From Croceivirga lutea (GTDB taxonomy: Bacteria; Bacteroidota; Bacteroidia; Flavobacteriales; Flavobacteriaceae), in contig NZ_JACJUK010000001.1 in assembly GCF_014235875.1 (NCBI RefSeq), positions 310,001-374,000 on the forward strand: a stretch of DNA of 64,000 bases, read 5' to 3'. The notes below the pieces were generated by a model. That model worked only from the letters and a program-made list of their open reading frames with translations. It searched no databases and had not been told where the DNA came from. The position numbers and the translations under genes were made by a program. The first letter of the stretch is position 1; each line of letters opens with the position of its first letter. Of the stretch, positions 17,550-26,955 are shown in pieces.

Positions 17550-18422
17550 TTATTTTCCAGAACCACCAATAGCAGGGTCTTTCATACCATCTTCAATCAT
17601 GCTATAGAATTGGTCTAACTTAGGTAATACAACAATTCTTGTTCTTCTGTTACGTGCTCTATTAGCAGCAGTATCATTACTTACCAAAGGTACATAATAG
17701 CTACGTCCAGCAGCAGTCATTCTAACTGGGTCTACACCAAAATCGTTTTGTAAAATACGCACAATAGAAGTGGCACGTTTTACACTTAAGTCCCAGTTGT
17801 CTTGCAAAGCACCGGTTTTAATAGGCACATTGTCTGTATGACCTTCAACCATAAATTCAAAATCAGGTTTGTTGTTAACTACTTTTGCAACTTTACCTAA
17901 TACTGCTTTTGCCTCAGAAGTAACTTGGTAGCTTCCACTTCTAAACAATAATTTGTCTGAAATAGAAACAAACACAACACCTTTTTCAACACTAACTTCA
18001 ATATCCTCATCTTCTAGATTTCCAAGTACTCCTTTTAAGCTTTGTACTAAAGATAAGTTTACAGAATCTCTTCTAGTTACTGCATCTTGTAGTTTTCTAA
18101 TTGTTAAATCTTTTTCTTGAAGACTTTCTAAAGATTTTTCAAGATTTTCTGCACCTTGAGCAGTCAAGGTGGTCATATCACCAATCTGCTTAATTAAACC
18201 TTGATTTGTTGATTTTAAAAATTGATTTTCAGATTCTAAAGAAGCTAATTTTGAGGTAGCGGTTGCCTTTTCCTCCAAACAGTCGTTAAGTTTAACTGTT
18301 GCAGAGTTTAAAAGGTCTTCTGTTTCTTTATTTTTTGCTTCTAGTTCAGCGTATTTTTTTTGCGATACACAAGAAGTCGCCAAAACAGCCATACCAAGTA
18401 TACCTATAAAAATTTTCTTCAT
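17550..18422 (-). CDS. OmpA-family lipoprotein
   Basis: This is a peptidoglycan-associated outer-membrane lipoprotein of 290 residues. The lipobox is ATSC (lipidated Cys at residue 18) and the mature protein begins VSQKKYAEL. A coiled coil covers about 22-130, with NDCLEEKATATSKLASLESE and similar heptads. The OmpA_C domain (about 150-275) has all hallmarks: an LLFRSG strand, MVEGHTDNVPI, the LSVKRATSIVRIL helix, the AAGRSYYVPL loop and NRARNRRTRIVV, with the conserved Asp and Arg that bind meso-diaminopimelate. It lies alone and is convergent with the YciO-type gene. A related but degenerate protein is encoded at 7671-8435. Confidence 0.93.
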   Translation of the reverse strand: MKKIFIGILGMAVLATSCVSQKKYAELEAKNKETEDLLNSATVKLNDCLEEKATATSKLASLESENQFLKSTNQGLIKQIGDMTTLTAQGAENLEKSLESLQEKDLTIRKLQDAVTRRDSVNLSLVQSLKGVLGNLEDEDIEVSVEKGVVFVSISDKLLFRSGSYQVTSEAKAVLGKVAKVVNNKPDFEFMVEGHTDNVPIKTGALQDNWDLSVKRATSIVRILQNDFGVDPVRMTAAGRSYYVPLVSNDTAANRARNRRTRIVVLPKLDQFYSMIEDGMKDPAIGGSGK

Positions 18423-18518
18423 AACTCGTTGTAAATTAAAGTATTAATTGTTTGTAGATTATTTTAAAATATCCATTCAAAATTATGTAAATTCAAAACT
18501 GTTGGTAGTTACCTATCG

Positions 18519-19520
18519 TTAATCTTTTACTAAATTGTTAAAATATTGCACTTTACTTACGAAGTGTAACCACACAATGGATGTTACAAGATAATATTTT
18601 AATAGAAAATTAGCCTTTTCTCTTCTTTTGTACATTTTTCTGAAGTTCTTATAAAAGCTAAAATGTGCTTTTAAAATGGCAAACATATGTTTTGGTTTCC
18701 ATTGTAGAAGAAACCGTAAAGCAGCAATACCATCTAAGATTAGTCTTGAAAATATTATTGGGAAAGCCTTACTAGCGGGTAAATTTTTAGTGATGGAAAA
18801 CAATGAATTTCGAAAATTCAGAAATGTTTTCTTGGGATTCATATTGGATAGGGTAGAACCGCCAAGGTGATAAACACTTGCATGACCGTTATACATTACA
18901 TGATACCCTTTGTTTTGCGCACGCCAACATAAATCTATTTCTTCTTGATGCGCAAAATAATCTTCATCAAAACCTTGAAGTTTATGAAAAACCTCAGCTC
19001 TTATAAACATACAAGCCCCTGTAGCCCAAAATATTTCTTGAACATCATTGTATTGTCCATGGTCTTTTTCTAATTTTTGAAATATTCTACCTCTACAAAA
19101 AGGAAAACCTAATTTATCAATGAAACCACCAGCCGCACCTGCATATTCAAAATAGTCTTTTCGCTTATGGTCTAAGATTTTGGGTTGAATAATAGCAACG
19201 TCTGAACGTAAGGTAAATAATTCAAGAATTGGGCTTGTCCAGTTCTTGGTTACTTCAACATCTGAATTTAATAAACAATAAATGTCAGCATCTATTTGCT
19301 TTAAACCTAAATTATAACCTCCTGTAAAACCGTAATTCTTATCTAATTTTACTATTTGAACAGAAGGAAAATTAGTTTGTAAAATTTCCAAAGAATTATC
19401 AGTTGAAGCATTGTCAATAACCCAAATGGTTGCACCTTCAGAATACTTAAGTACTGAGGGTAAAAATTGTTGAAGCAAAGAAGCTCCGTTCCAATTTAGT
19501 ATTACAACTGCTAATTTCAA
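18519..19520 (-). CDS. Family 2 glycosyltransferase
   Basis: A GT-A fold glycosyltransferase of 333 residues. It begins with the nucleotide-binding segment MKLAVVILNWNGASLLQQFLPSV and VIDNASTDNSLEILQ. The diphosphate/metal segment is LLNSDVEV (about 93-100), and the acceptor-side motif FDEDYFAHQEEIDLCWRAQNKGY resembles rhamnosyltransferase-like GT2 enzymes. The C-terminal part (about 240-330) is basic and hydrophobic, and probably associates with the membrane. It is likely to build a surface polysaccharide or glycolipid; donor and acceptor are unknown. It follows the HsdR-N-like gene by 12 bases but no other glycan genes are near. Confidence 0.9.
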   Translation of the reverse strand: MKLAVVILNWNGASLLQQFLPSVLKYSEGATIWVIDNASTDNSLEILQTNFPSVQIVKLDKNYGFTGGYNLGLKQIDADIYCLLNSDVEVTKNWTSPILELFTLRSDVAIIQPKILDHKRKDYFEYAGAAGGFIDKLGFPFCRGRIFQKLEKDHGQYNDVQEIFWATGACMFIRAEVFHKLQGFDEDYFAHQEEIDLCWRAQNKGYHVMYNGHASVYHLGGSTLSNMNPKKTFLNFRNSLFSITKNLPASKAFPIIFSRLILDGIAALRFLLQWKPKHMFAILKAHFSFYKNFRKMYKRREKANFLLKYYLVTSIVWLHFVSKVQYFNNLVKD

Positions 19521-19532
19521 AACGAGGGCAAA

Positions 19533-19985
19533 TTAACGGCTAAAATCAGGAATATCAGCTAAGAAAGTATATTTTTCCTTGTTGTAATCCATAATTGCAT
19601 AATAATGATTTATACCATTGGTGACCATTAAATAGTCAGCTTTTATTTCTAAATTATACCGTGCAATTTGATCAAAAACGTGTTGTGTAATGGGTTGATC
19701 AAAAGCCTTACATTCTACTAAAACATGTATGGAACCATCTGAATTATAGACGACAACATCCATTCTTTTATTTAAATTTTTAAGCTTAAATTGTTTTTCT
19801 ACATTAATTAAGGATAAAGGAAATTTCTTCACATCTTTAAGAAAATGAACTACATGTTGCCTCACCCATTCTTCTGGCTGTAGAACTACGAATTTTCTTC
19901 TTACGATATCAAAAATTTGGAGTCCCTTTTCGCTATTTTTGATTCTTAGATTGTATTCTGGAAAATTCAATTTAACCATATGCAA
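19533..19985 (-). CDS. Small HsdR-N domain protein (PD-(D/E)XK nuclease-like)
   Basis: A 150-residue stand-alone copy of the type I restriction enzyme R-subunit N-terminal domain. The catalytic pattern of PD-(D/E)XK nucleases is intact: D76 in NKRMDVVVY, then E91 and K93 in VLVECKA. An upstream acidic residue lies in LQPEEWVRQHVVHFL. No helicase, HsdM or HsdS gene is present, so it is not a restriction system. Such proteins are common in Bacteroidetes next to holA and their function is unknown; a housekeeping role in DNA repair is conceivable. The start could also be the Met at residue 3. It is divergent from holA with only 20 bases between the start codons. Confidence 0.85.
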   Translation of the reverse strand: MHMVKLNFPEYNLRIKNSEKGLQIFDIVRRKFVVLQPEEWVRQHVVHFLKDVKKFPLSLINVEKQFKLKNLNKRMDVVVYNSDGSIHVLVECKAFDQPITQHVFDQIARYNLEIKADYLMVTNGINHYYAIMDYNKEKYTFLADIPDFSR

Positions 19986-20005
19986 ATTTGAGGAAACTTT
20001 ACTAA

Positions 20006-21010
20006 ATGGAAGAGGCTAAAAATATTCTTAGAGATATTAAAAAGAAAGCATTAAAACCTATGTATTTTTTAATGGGAGAAGAAGCTTATTTTATTGATGC
20101 TATCACTGACTATATAGCTAATAATGTACTTACTGAAGCTGAGAGAGGTTTTAATCAAATGGTTATTTATGGTAAAGACACTTCAATAGACGATATTGTT
20201 GCTAATGCTAAACGTTATCCAATGATGGCAGAACACCAAGTTGTTATCATTAAAGAAGCTCAACATTTATCTAGAACAATTGAACAATTAGCGTCTTATG
20301 CAGAAAACCCGCAACCTACAACTATATTAGTTGTATGTTATAAGTTTAAGAAAATAGACAAGCGCAAAAGCTTGTACAAAGCAATTTTAAAATCAGATGG
20401 AGTAGTATTTGAAAGTAAAAAGTTATACGAAAATCAAGTTATAGATTGGGTAACCAAGTTTGCAAAAGGTAAGGGGTTTACTATTGATCCAAAAGCATCT
20501 GTAATGTTGGTTGAATTTTTAGGAACAGATCTTGGGAAAATCAGTAATGAAATTGACAAACTTTTTCTTTCACAAAAAGAGACTAAATATATTACTCCTG
20601 AGTCAGTTGAGGAAAATATTGGTATTAGTAAGGACTACAACAATTTTGAATTAAAAAAGGCTATCGGAGAAAGAGATATTACCAAGGTAGGCAGAATTAT
20701 TGCTTATTTTTCTCAAAACCCAAAGGATAATCCTTTTGTAGTAACCATAGGTACTTTACAATCGTTCTTTACACAACTATTGCAATACCATGGACTAAAA
20801 GATAAATCGCAACGTAATGTGGCCTCTGTGCTCAGGGTTAATCCTTACTTTGTAAAAGAATACGAAATAGCCGCACGTAATTATCCAATGAAAGTAGTTA
20901 GTAAGATAATTGCGCAATTACGTGAACTCGATTTAAAAAGCAAGGGCGTTGGTGCCCAAAACATGCATCAAAAAGAGTTACTTAAAGAGTTGTTATTTAA
21001 AACGGTTTAG
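20006..21010 (+). CDS. holA: DNA polymerase III subunit delta
   Basis: Delta is the clamp-loader subunit that opens the beta sliding clamp. The 334-residue protein has the characteristic N-terminal stretch KPMYFLMGEEAYFIDAITDYI, in which the family's P-loop is degenerate and non-catalytic. The central VLVVCYKFKKIDKRKSLYKAI segment and the LGTDLGKISNEIDKL region follow, and the C-terminal collar helices contain GERDITKVGRIIAYF and RVNPYFVKEYEIAARNYP. The length is normal. The start is 20 bases from the divergent HsdR-N-like gene. The stop overlaps the convergent DoxX gene by four bases. Confidence 0.94.
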   Translation: MEEAKNILRDIKKKALKPMYFLMGEEAYFIDAITDYIANNVLTEAERGFNQMVIYGKDTSIDDIVANAKRYPMMAEHQVVIIKEAQHLSRTIEQLASYAENPQPTTILVVCYKFKKIDKRKSLYKAILKSDGVVFESKKLYENQVIDWVTKFAKGKGFTIDPKASVMLVEFLGTDLGKISNEIDKLFLSQKETKYITPESVEENIGISKDYNNFELKKAIGERDITKVGRIIAYFSQNPKDNPFVVTIGTLQSFFTQLLQYHGLKDKSQRNVASVLRVNPYFVKEYEIAARNYPMKVVSKIIAQLRELDLKSKGVGAQNMHQKELLKELLFKTV

Positions 21011-21384
21011 CGTTTATCTAAGCTGTATTTACCTGGACCTAGCAATAAGATACATACAAAGAAAGCTAAGTACAATAACGCTTTTTCTTTAACACCTATT
21101 GGGTCTGCACCATGAACAATTACTGCAGCTACTAGCATAGTAATTATTACGGGAATAGTTGCAAATCTGGTTTTTAAACCAATGATTATTAGAATAGGAC
21201 AAATAACTTCACCAATAACGGCTAAAAATAAAGATGGAGCAGCTCCTATGCCAATAGGATTGCCGAATTCAAAATTTCCAGATATTAGCTTCTGAAATTT
21301 AGGATAACCGTGGGTTAACATTAAAAGCGAAGGAACAATTCTGAGAACAGCTAGTCCTACATGAGTTAATGAATTATTTTTCAT
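21007..21384 (-). CDS. DoxX family inner-membrane protein
   Basis: A 125-residue protein with about four membrane segments: VGLAVLRIVPSLLMLTHGYPKF, FLAVIGEVICPILIIIGL, ATIPVIITMLVAAVIVHG and ALLYLAFFVCILLLGPGKYSLD. The LTHGYPKFQKL and GE.icPilIiiGLkTR segments are typical of the DoxX/SURF4-like family. Members are linked to redox stress or to quinone and thiosulfate metabolism in some organisms, but function cannot be assigned here. It overlaps holA tail-to-tail by four bases. Upstream is a near-consensus promoter, TTG-N20-TATTTTTA. Confidence 0.88.
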   Translation of the reverse strand: MKNNSLTHVGLAVLRIVPSLLMLTHGYPKFQKLISGNFEFGNPIGIGAAPSLFLAVIGEVICPILIIIGLKTRFATIPVIITMLVAAVIVHGADPIGVKEKALLYLAFFVCILLLGPGKYSLDKR

Positions 21385-21566
21385 TTTAGGGGAAAATTGT
21401 TAGTTAGTTGCATTAAAAATAGGCATTAATTTGAGTCATGTCAAAAAGAATTGCAAAAGGAACAATTTCAAATCCAACAATAGGTGATAAAATCCTTTAA
21501 ACGTTGAAAATCAATACACAACAATTCACTATATTGAACTGTAATAAATCAATCAAAAATTTAATT

Positions 21567-24350
21567 ATGAAACCACATTATGTTTTTAAAACGCTCATGG
21601 CGTTCTTTGTAATGGCATCTATTTATGCTCAAGATTTTGAATTTAAAGCAGATGACATTGAAATTCCTTTCAAAAAATATGTGCTAAAAAACGGTTTAAC
21701 ACTTTTGGTACATGAAGACCACAAAGCTCCCATTGCCGCCGTTAATGTTTGGTACCATGTTGGCTCTAAGAATGAGAAACCAGGTAAAAGTGGGTTTGCC
21801 CATTTATTTGAACATCTAATGTTTAACGGCAGCGAAAATTACAACAAAGACTATTTTGAAGCACTGGAGCGTATTGGTGGTACAGATTTAAATGGTACAA
21901 CAAATACAGATAGAACCAATTACTTTCAAAATGTTCCAATAGCTGCTTTGGACCAAGTGTTGTTTTTAGAATCTGACCGTATGGGTCACCTGTTGGGGGC
22001 TATTGACCAAGCTAAATTAGATGAACAGCGTGGTGTTGTTCAAAATGAAAAAAGACAGGGCGAAAATCAGCCTTATGGTATGCAATGGGATTATATGACC
22101 AAAGCCATGTATCCAAAAGGGCATCCGTATTCATGGACAGTAATTGGAGAAATGGAAGATTTAAATGCCGCTTCATTAGAAGATGTACAAGAATGGTTTA
22201 AAGGCTATTATGGGGCTGCCAATGCTGTTGTTGCTGTAGCTGGAGATGTTAATCCTGAGGAAGTGTATCAAAAAGTAGTTAATTATTTTGGTGACATACC
22301 GTCTGGGCCAACTGTAGAACGACAAGAGGTGAATATCCCAATTAAGGAATATGATTCTTATCAGGTATATCAAGATAGAGTCCCAGAAACAAGGGTTTTA
22401 TTTGCATGGAATTCTCCTCCTTTTGGTTTTAAAGAAGATTTACATTTTGATTTAATTGCTTCTATTCTAACTAATGGAAAAAACTCTAGGCTTTATAAAA
22501 AGTTTATCTATGATGACCAATCTGCCAGTTCTGTAGTTGCTTTTCAAGCCTCGAGTGAAATTGCTAGTAATTTTGTGACTTGGTTAAATGTTAAACCAGG
22601 TAAAGATGCTGAACAACTCCAAAAAGAATTAGAAAAAGAAATTGCTCTATTTGTGAAAGAAGGTCCAACAGAGGCCGAATTAAAAAGAGTAAAAGCTGAC
22701 TATTTTGCGAGCTTTATTAAAGGATTAGAGCGTATTGGAGGCTTTGGTGGTGTTTCAGATATACTAGCTTCAAACGAAACCTATCATGAAGATGCAAATT
22801 ATTATAAAACTAAGCTACAGTACGTTCAAGATGCCACAATAGAAGACTTACGAAAAACCGCAGAAAAATGGTTGACTAAAGGCAAGCATATTTTAGTTTG
22901 TGAACCCTTTCCGGAATATGGGGTAGATGAAACTACAGTAGACCGAAGCAAATTACCAGCTTTAGGACCTCAAAAACAATCCAGTTTTCCAGATTTACAG
23001 CGTGAAAAATTATCTAACGGTTTAAATGTGGTATTAGCCAAACGTGAAGGAGTTCCTACAGTTGTAATTAATTTAGTTACTGATGCAGGTTACAAAACAG
23101 ATTACCTATCTAGTGCAGGTACGGCAGAGTTAGCCATGAATTTAATGGATGAAGGCACAAAAGACAAGTCTGCGTTACAAATTAGCGAAGAGCTACAATT
23201 ATTAGGAGCCACGTTAAACACTTTTTCGAATGAAGACCAGTCTAATGTGTATATGACTACTTTAAAACAGAGCTTAGATGCCAGTTTAAATTTATTCTCA
23301 GAAGTTGTACTACAACCCGTTTTTCCTGAGCAAGAATTTGAACGACTTAAAAGTGAACAGCTTAATACGATTAATCAAGAAAAGTCACAACCCATCTCAA
23401 TGGCTTTACGAGTTATGAATAAATACTTGTATGGAGAAAATCACCCTTACAGTAATCCGTATACAGGTTCAGGGTATACAGAAACTGTTGAAAAGCTTCA
23501 AAGAGATGATATGGTTGCCTTTTATGATACTTGGATCAAACCTAACAACTCCACAATTATTGTAACTGGAGATGTGGAAATGAAAGACCTCAAATCTCAA
23601 CTCGAGAAAAGTTTGGGTAAGTGGAAAAAAGGTAATGTGCCAACAATACCATTTTCTGAACCTAAGGCCACAAGTAAAAACACGTTATACCTCATGAATA
23701 GGCCAGAATCTCAACAATCTGTAATTCTTGCAGGAAACCTTACAGAAAAGTATGGAGATGTTTCAGAAGTTGCGTTAGAACAAATGGTAAGCATTTTAGG
23801 TGGTGACTTCACCTCTAGAATTAACATGAATTTACGAGAAGATAAGCATTGGTCTTATGGTGCAGGCGGTTTTGTCTTGGGTTCAAAAGAGGCGAGACCC
23901 TTTATTTTATATGCACCAGTACAGACTGACAAAACAGCGGAATCTGTAACTGAATTACGTAAAGAGATAAATCAGTTTGTTGGAGCAAAACCAGCAACAC
24001 AAGAAGAATTAGACAAGGTAAAGACCAATCAAGTGTTAAAATTACCAGGACAATGGGAAACCAATAGCAGTGTGAACAGTTCTATACGAAACATGGTTCG
24101 CTATGGTTTACCAGATGATTATTACCAAACGTTTGATAAGAATGTTAGAAATCTTTCTTTGCAAGACATTAAAAAGGTAAGCTCAGAAGTAGTTAAACCT
24201 GAAGAAGTAAATTGGTTTATGGTAGGTGATAGAGCTAAAATAATATCAAAACTAGATGAATTAGGATTCGATAATATTATTGAAATAGATGCTGACGGAA
24301 ATCCTAAAGTACAAACAATGATGAATGATAAACCAGAAATTAAAAATTAA
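21567..24350 (+). CDS. Secreted M16 family zinc peptidase (two-domain)
   Basis: This is a pitrilysin/insulinase-family metalloprotease of about 927 residues. A signal peptide (about 1-21, ending IYAQ) exports it. The first M16 domain has the inverted zinc motif HLFEH (79-83) and the following VQNEKRQGENQPYG segment with the distal Glu. The second M16 domain (about 485-900) keeps the fold (VTDAGYKTDYLSSAGTAELAMNLMDEG) but not HXXEH, so it is the usual inactive partner half. The frame is open to a TTG at 21504. I chose the ATG at 21567 because it begins directly with a signal peptide. A strong hairpin terminator follows. Confidence 0.93.
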   Translation: MKPHYVFKTLMAFFVMASIYAQDFEFKADDIEIPFKKYVLKNGLTLLVHEDHKAPIAAVNVWYHVGSKNEKPGKSGFAHLFEHLMFNGSENYNKDYFEALERIGGTDLNGTTNTDRTNYFQNVPIAALDQVLFLESDRMGHLLGAIDQAKLDEQRGVVQNEKRQGENQPYGMQWDYMTKAMYPKGHPYSWTVIGEMEDLNAASLEDVQEWFKGYYGAANAVVAVAGDVNPEEVYQKVVNYFGDIPSGPTVERQEVNIPIKEYDSYQVYQDRVPETRVLFAWNSPPFGFKEDLHFDLIASILTNGKNSRLYKKFIYDDQSASSVVAFQASSEIASNFVTWLNVKPGKDAEQLQKELEKEIALFVKEGPTEAELKRVKADYFASFIKGLERIGGFGGVSDILASNETYHEDANYYKTKLQYVQDATIEDLRKTAEKWLTKGKHILVCEPFPEYGVDETTVDRSKLPALGPQKQSSFPDLQREKLSNGLNVVLAKREGVPTVVINLVTDAGYKTDYLSSAGTAELAMNLMDEGTKDKSALQISEELQLLGATLNTFSNEDQSNVYMTTLKQSLDASLNLFSEVVLQPVFPEQEFERLKSEQLNTINQEKSQPISMALRVMNKYLYGENHPYSNPYTGSGYTETVEKLQRDDMVAFYDTWIKPNNSTIIVTGDVEMKDLKSQLEKSLGKWKKGNVPTIPFSEPKATSKNTLYLMNRPESQQSVILAGNLTEKYGDVSEVALEQMVSILGGDFTSRINMNLREDKHWSYGAGGFVLGSKEARPFILYAPVQTDKTAESVTELRKEINQFVGAKPATQEELDKVKTNQVLKLPGQWETNSSVNSSIRNMVRYGLPDDYYQTFDKNVRNLSLQDIKKVSSEVVKPEEVNWFMVGDRAKIISKLDELGFDNIIEIDADGNPKVQTMMNDKPEIKN

Positions 24351-24355
24351 GAATT

Positions 24356-24386
24356 AAAAAAGCCCCAAGAAATTGGGGCTTTTTTA
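24356..24386. terminator. Bidirectional hairpin terminator
   Basis: Stem AGCCCCAA / TTGGGGCT (24361-24368 and 24373-24380), loop GAAA, flanked by A's on the left and T's on the right. It can serve both the M16 gene and the convergent E1 dehydrogenase gene. Confidence 0.9.
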
Positions 24387-24388
24387 AT

Positions 24389-26800
24389 TTATCGTATTAG
24401 CGGATATTTATTTGGATTAGCCTCATGCATTATTTCACATACCTTTTCAAACATATCTTCGGCATTAGGTTTAGAAAAATAATCACCGTCTGTGGCATAA
24501 GCTGGTCTATGTGCTTTAGCAGTTAAAGTTTGAGGAGCACTGTCTAAATACTTATAAGCTCCTTGTTTTTCAACAATTTCTTGCATTAAATATGCAGAAC
24601 CACCACCAGGCACATCTTCATCAATAATAAGTAGCCTGTTGGTTTTCTTTACACTTTTAAGTACATCATGGTTAATATCGAAAGGAAGTAAAGATTGAGC
24701 ATCAATAACTTCTGCATCAATAGCAACCTCTAATAATTCCTTAGCTACTTGCTCCACAATTCTTAACGTAGAACCATAAGAAACTAAAGTGATGTCTTTA
24801 CCTTCCTTTAAGGTCTCAACTTTACCTATTGGAACGCAAAATTCACCAAGATTTGTTGGCTTTGGCTCTTTTAAACGGTAGCCATTTAAACTTTCAATTA
24901 CTAAAGCAGGTTCATCACTTTTAAGCAATGTATTGTAGAAGCCAGCAGCTTGAGTCATATTACGTGGTGTTAATACATAAATACCACGTAGTAAATTAAC
25001 TAAACCACCCATTGGTGAACCCGAATGCCAAATACCTTCTAGTCTGTGACCTCTTGTTCTAATAATTAAAGGTGCTTTTTGTTTACCTACCGTTCTGTAA
25101 CGTAATGTTGCTAAGTCATCACTTAACGTTTGCAGCGCATATAAGATATAGTCTAAATATTGAATTTCTGCTATAGGGCGAAGACCTCTCATAGCCATTC
25201 CAATACCTTGGCCTATGATAGAGGTTTCCCGTATACCTGTATCAGCAATACGTAATTCTCCGTATTTTTTTTGTAAGCCTTCTAAGCCTTGGTTCACATC
25301 ACCAATTCTACCGGTATCCTCACCAAAAACTAATGTATTTGGATATTTTTTAAAGATTTTATCAAAATTATCTCTTACGATAATTCTAGCATCAACTATT
25401 TCTGGACTATCATTATATTTTGGGGCAATTGCAGGAACATTTATTGCTGATGTTGGTAAATCTGAATATAAATTAGAGCTATAATTAGGCTGTTCTTTTT
25501 TAAGAAAGGTATTTACCCATTGCTCTAAATTGTTTTTTTCATTAGTGTTTTCTTTGGCAAAATACCTAAGAGATTTTCTAGCAATAGAAATCACATCTTT
25601 TTTAATTGGCTCAGTCTTGGCTTCTAATTCAGTTATTAGTTTTTCAACAAAAACTTTGTTTGCTGATTTTGAAGCTGCTGCCTTTAGCAAGCCAAGTAAT
25701 TCTTCTTTTTGTTTTATAATGGGGCCTAAAAACTCTGCCCAGGCTTTTCTTTTAGCCTGTCTAACTATGGTTTTTGCATCTTTTTCTAAGTCTTTGAGTT
25801 CTTCAGAGGTTGCAATTTGATTTTCAATAATCCATTCTTTGAATTTTTTATTGCAATCAACATCCTTCTCCCATTGTAAACGTTCAGCAGATTTGTAACG
25901 CTCTTGGGACCCTGAGGTGGAATGGCCCTGAGGTTGTGTTAATTCTGTAACATGTATTAATACTGGTACGTGCTGTTCTCTAGCAATATCGGATGCATTT
26001 TCATAGGCATGAATTAACGCTGTATAATCCCAGCCTTTAACAACTATTATTTCATAACCATCTTCAGTTTCAGTTCTTTTGAATCCTTTTAAAACCTCTG
26101 AAATATTAGATTTAGTAGTATGATATTTTGCAGGGACAGATATACCGTACTCATCATCCCAAATACTTAAAACCATTGGAACTTGTAATACTCCGGCAGC
26201 ATTAAAAGTTTCAAAAAAGTGGCCTTCACTCGTACTTGCGTTACCTATGGTACCCCAAGCAACTTCATTACCGTTATTAGAGAAGTTGGTTTGGTCTATA
26301 CCTTCTACATTTCTATAAATTTTAGAAGCCTGTGCTAAGCCTAATAATCTTGGCATTTGACCCGCGGTGCAAGAAATATCCGCGCTACTGTTTTTCTGTG
26401 CGGTTAAATCAACCCAAGTACCATCTTCATTTAAACTGTGAGTTAGAAAATGGCCACCCATTTGTCTACCTGCACTCATTGGTTCTAAATTAATATCTGT
26501 AGTGGCATATAACCCATGGAAAAAGTTTTCTGGTGTTAGTTCTCCAAGGGCCATCATAAATGTTTGGTCTCTATAATATCCACTTCTAAAGTCACCATTT
26601 TGAATAGCCTTAGCCATCGCAATTTGTGGTAATTCTTTTCCGTCTCCAAATATTCCAAACTTAGCTTTACCTGTGAGTACTTCTCTACGACCTAATAAAC
26701 TACATTCTCTACTAACAACTGCAACCTTATAATCATTTAAGATTTGCGTTTTAAACTCATCAAAAGATAGATTTTTGCTAGTCTGAGAATCTGTTTGCAT
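24389..26800 (-). CDS. 2-oxoacid dehydrogenase E1, fused alpha and beta subunits
   Basis: A thiamine-diphosphate E1 of a branched-chain or related 2-oxoacid dehydrogenase complex, carrying alpha and beta in one 803-residue chain. The alpha part (about 1-400) has YYRDQTFMMALG, SAGRQMGGHFLTHS and a TPP segment GTIGNASTSEGHFFETFNAAGV...WDDEYG, where the usual GDG...NN is altered to GNA...DD. The beta part (about 480-803) has VFGEDTGRIGDVNQGLEGL, DTGIRETSIIGQGIGMAMRGLRPIAEIQYLDY, HSGSPMGG and the C-terminal DAQSLLPFD and DEDVPGGGSAYLMQEI. E2 and E3 are not nearby. The ATG at 26800 is chosen over 26842; a TATTTTTG -7 box lies at 26820-26827, between the two candidates. Confidence 0.92.
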   Translation of the reverse strand: MQTDSQTSKNLSFDEFKTQILNDYKVAVVSRECSLLGRREVLTGKAKFGIFGDGKELPQIAMAKAIQNGDFRSGYYRDQTFMMALGELTPENFFHGLYATTDINLEPMSAGRQMGGHFLTHSLNEDGTWVDLTAQKNSSADISCTAGQMPRLLGLAQASKIYRNVEGIDQTNFSNNGNEVAWGTIGNASTSEGHFFETFNAAGVLQVPMVLSIWDDEYGISVPAKYHTTKSNISEVLKGFKRTETEDGYEIIVVKGWDYTALIHAYENASDIAREQHVPVLIHVTELTQPQGHSTSGSQERYKSAERLQWEKDVDCNKKFKEWIIENQIATSEELKDLEKDAKTIVRQAKRKAWAEFLGPIIKQKEELLGLLKAAASKSANKVFVEKLITELEAKTEPIKKDVISIARKSLRYFAKENTNEKNNLEQWVNTFLKKEQPNYSSNLYSDLPTSAINVPAIAPKYNDSPEIVDARIIVRDNFDKIFKKYPNTLVFGEDTGRIGDVNQGLEGLQKKYGELRIADTGIRETSIIGQGIGMAMRGLRPIAEIQYLDYILYALQTLSDDLATLRYRTVGKQKAPLIIRTRGHRLEGIWHSGSPMGGLVNLLRGIYVLTPRNMTQAAGFYNTLLKSDEPALVIESLNGYRLKEPKPTNLGEFCVPIGKVETLKEGKDITLVSYGSTLRIVEQVAKELLEVAIDAEVIDAQSLLPFDINHDVLKSVKKTNRLLIIDEDVPGGGSAYLMQEIVEKQGAYKYLDSAPQTLTAKAHRPAYATDGDYFSKPNAEDMFEKVCEIMHEANPNKYPLIR

Positions 26801-26955
26801 AGCAGTTTTTATTTTGCTGCAAAAATATAGAAAACTTGACAAATTTATATTCCGTATTACTAATATTTTTTACGAATACCTCAAAAAATAATGAAATAAA
26901 TGACAAATGTGTAATTTTGACTATTTTCAGTAGTTAAATATTACGAATATTTTAA

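Noticed and set aside
19533-19985. Type I restriction-modification system
   Set aside because: Only the HsdR N-terminal domain is present. There is no helicase, methylase or specificity subunit, so it is not a restriction system.
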